Shown: positions 62,552 through 64,000 of the stretch, in pieces
How the letters are laid out: every line of letters starts with the position of its first letter
Numbering within the stretch: position 1 is the first letter of the stretch
Origin: Paracrocinitomix mangrovi
GTDB taxonomy: Bacteria > Bacteroidota > Bacteroidia > Flavobacteriales_D > Crocinitomicaceae
NCBI RefSeq assembly: GCF_019740355.2
Contig: NZ_CP091819.1
Span: forward strand, 4,216,001 to 4,280,000
Direction: 5' to 3'
DNA length: 64,000 bases
Position numbers and translations under genes: made by a program
The notes under the pieces: model-generated
What the model saw: the letters and a program-made list of their open reading frames with translations, nothing else
Told to the model about the DNA's origin: nothing
The model's database searches: none

Positions 62552-63694
62552 ATGAAAATTGTTTCTATCATTGGAGCTCGTCCGCAAATTATAAAATCTG
62601 CTGCTATCACCAGGTATATTAATGAAAACCTGTCTGATGAAATTGAAGAGGTAGTATTGCATACAGGACAACACTATGACGAAAACATGTCTGGTCAGTT
62701 TTTTAAAGAATTAAATTTACCACAGCCTGTACATAACCTCCATATAGGAGGGATGTCTAACGCCGATCAAGTTGCTGAAATGATGAACGGCATTTCAAAT
62801 ATTTTAGAAAAAGAAAAACCTAATGCTGTCTTGGTTTATGGTGATACCAATTCTACTTTAGCCGGAAGCCTAGCAGCTAATTATGCTAAAATTCCATTGG
62901 TTCATATTGAAGCAGGTTTAAGATCTTTTGATAAGGATATGCCTGAAGAGGTGAATCGGATAATAAGTGACCAAATGTCTACCCTTCTGTTTTCGCCAAC
63001 TCACGCCGGAATTTTAAATCTTAAAAATGAAGGCTTTTCTATAGAGATAAATGAAGATCCGGATGTAAATTATCCAAATGTGTACCATTGCGGTGATATA
63101 ATGTATGATAACGCCATTTATTATGGTGATAAGGCATCTGAAAGAGACGTAATAAGCCAATTTGGATTACATAATGACTTTATCTTGGCCACTGTTCATA
63201 GACCTCAGAATACTGATGATCCCAATAGATTAAACCATATTTTTAGAGCATTATACAGATTGGTGTCGGATAGAGATATGCAATTAGTGTTGCCGCTACA
63301 TCCAAGAACTTCTTCAGCATTAGAAGAGAGTTTGGATAAACAATTACTTGAGAAAATTAGAGCTCATGAAGAGTTCAAATTGGTAGAGCCTTTAGGATAC
63401 TTAGAAATGATCCAATTGCAAAAACGTGCCAGTTTGGTAATCACAGATAGCGGAGGTGTGCAAAAAGAAGCTTATTTCTTTAAAAATCCATGTCTAATTC
63501 TTCGTCCGGTAACTGAATGGAAAGAAATAGTTGAAAATGGTAATGCGGTTTTGTGTGATGCAGACGAAGATAAGATCATTAGATCTTATGATGTTTTAAA
63601 GAACAAAATAGATTTTACTTTTCCTTCATTATTTGGAGATGGTGATGCTGCCAAATTTATTTGTAATGAAATTCTATCTAAAATCAAATGCTAG
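62552..63694 (+). CDS. wecB: UDP-N-acetylglucosamine 2-epimerase (non-hydrolysing)
   Basis: A 380-residue enzyme converting UDP-GlcNAc to UDP-ManNAc for surface polysaccharides. GT-B fold features: SIIGARPQIIKSAAI at the start, TGQHYDENM (substrate/catalytic region), VYGDTNSTLAG, HIEAGLRSFD, PEEVNRIISD, ATVHRPQNTD, LPLHPRTS and ITDSGGVQKEAYF. The length is normal. Its stop overlaps the ATG of a polysaccharide deacetylase-like gene, so the pair is likely one glycan-assembly unit. Confidence 0.96.
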   Translation: MKIVSIIGARPQIIKSAAITRYINENLSDEIEEVVLHTGQHYDENMSGQFFKELNLPQPVHNLHIGGMSNADQVAEMMNGISNILEKEKPNAVLVYGDTNSTLAGSLAANYAKIPLVHIEAGLRSFDKDMPEEVNRIISDQMSTLLFSPTHAGILNLKNEGFSIEINEDPDVNYPNVYHCGDIMYDNAIYYGDKASERDVISQFGLHNDFILATVHRPQNTDDPNRLNHIFRALYRLVSDRDMQLVLPLHPRTSSALEESLDKQLLEKIRAHEEFKLVEPLGYLEMIQLQKRASLVITDSGGVQKEAYFFKNPCLILRPVTEWKEIVENGNAVLCDADEDKIIRSYDVLKNKIDFTFPSLFGDGDAAKFICNEILSKIKC

Positions 63695-64000
63695 CAGTAT
63701 TCTCTAAATCAATAACTGAACGACTTAAGTATGTTTTAAATTTCTGCTTCACAGATAAGGGTATTGAAGTGCAGTTGTTTGATGATCAAAAACAATTTGA
63801 AGATTATGATGGCGCCAGACTTAATTACTCTTCATTGCCTTTAGATACTGATTTTGCAATAGACCCATCAGGCTTACTTTTTGAAAATGATATAGATGAA
63901 GATCTGGAACTTATTGAAGATGAAGGTGAATTGACAATAAGAGAATCTGTAGATCCATTGTCTGTTATATTTTTCATTATTTCCAGGTATGAAGAGTATC
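63688..64000 (+). CDS. Polysaccharide deacetylase-family protein with DUF7033 N-terminus (3' truncated)
   Basis: The reading frame from ATG 63688 is open to the window end and overlaps wecB by 7 bp. The visible N-terminus (about 104 residues: MLAVFSKSITERLKYVLNF, then GARLNYSSLPL and SVDPLSVIFFIISRYEEY) matches the DUF7033 module that in Bacteroidota precedes a NodB-type polysaccharide deacetylase. The catalytic part lies past base 64000, so the enzyme call rests on that N-terminal module and on the wecB neighbour. Confidence 0.75.
   Translation, partial: MLAVFSKSITERLKYVLNFCFTDKGIEVQLFDDQKQFEDYDGARLNYSSLPLDTDFAIDPSGLLFENDIDEDLELIEDEGELTIRESVDPLSVIFFIISRYEEY

Noticed and set aside
1-64000. 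CRISPR arrays, insertion sequences, prophage, rRNA or an obvious defence system
   Set aside because: No regular spaced repeats, transposase or integrase motifs, capsid or terminase motifs or rRNA sequences were seen on either strand; SprB, GEVED and Ig repeats are all coding.

Overview
The window comes from the chromosome of a bacterium of the Bacteroidota, most likely a marine or aquatic member of the Flavobacteriales. The support is AT-rich DNA, five large secreted proteins with type IX secretion (T9SS) C-terminal sorting domains (four type A, one type B/CHU_C), SprB-like and GEVED repeats, Bacteroidota-style promoters (TTG/TTTG, about 19-20 nt, TAnnTTTG) and many small lipoproteins. The species cannot be named from the sequence. 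There are no insertion sequences, phage genes, CRISPR arrays or rRNA genes, and no gene-free stretch longer than about 270 bases (6875-7144, in which no gene or clear motif was found).

Layout. 1-8.2 kb: the 3' end of a T9SS adhesin-like protein, an HtrA-type protease, a SET-domain protein, a GEVED-repeat M43 metalloprotease and an alpha/beta hydrolase. 8.3-15.4 kb: an accessory-looking block made of a carbamoyltransferase operon (carbamoyltransferase, a 49-residue DUF5989 protein, an SxtJ-like membrane protein) divergent from an SGNH-like protein, an RND/MMPL exporter and a cellulose-synthase-like glycosyltransferase. It ends with a small His-rich secreted protein behind a sigma-54-like promoter. 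15.8-23.5 kb: core genes on the minus strand (pnp, rpsO, accD, fbaB, cmk) with a T9SS protein between them. 23.5-30.8 kb: two tandem paralogous membrane histidine kinases, an SDR enzyme coupled to a membrane-anchored MutS-like ATPase, a DUF1573 lipoprotein and an S41 processing protease. 30.8-37.7 kb: a YafK/DpaA-like L,D-transpeptidase-family protein, an overlapping unknown pair (DUF3142-like lipoprotein plus a 761-residue exported protein), menB and an unknown secreted protein.

37.8-45.8 kb: tRNA-Leu(GAG), a lipoprotein, tRNA-Lys(UUU), aroK, two membrane-linked unknowns, hisS followed closely by hutH, then small membrane/lipoprotein genes and a GNAT acetyltransferase. 45.9-56.7 kb: two giant secreted proteins, one of about 2426 residues (M43 protease, propeller-like region, Ig/PKD repeats, beta-helix, T9SS type A) and one of 1116 residues (FN3-like, T9SS type B). 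56.7-64 kb: plsC-priA, a rhodanese lipoprotein, two outer-membrane-barrel-like proteins, radC, and wecB translationally overlapping a truncated polysaccharide deacetylase-family gene.

Themes. The window mixes housekeeping (RNA decay and translation, fatty-acid initiation, glycolysis, menaquinone, shikimate, replication restart) with cell-envelope and secretion functions. The parts least explained by known biology are the carbamoyltransferase/exporter/glycosyltransferase block, the His-rich peptide with its unusual promoter and inverted repeat, the overlapping DUF3142-like/761-residue pair, the orphan tandem kinases, and the tRNA-Leu locus with its hairpin leader and duplicated 3' end. Nothing here proves a new defence or mobile system.
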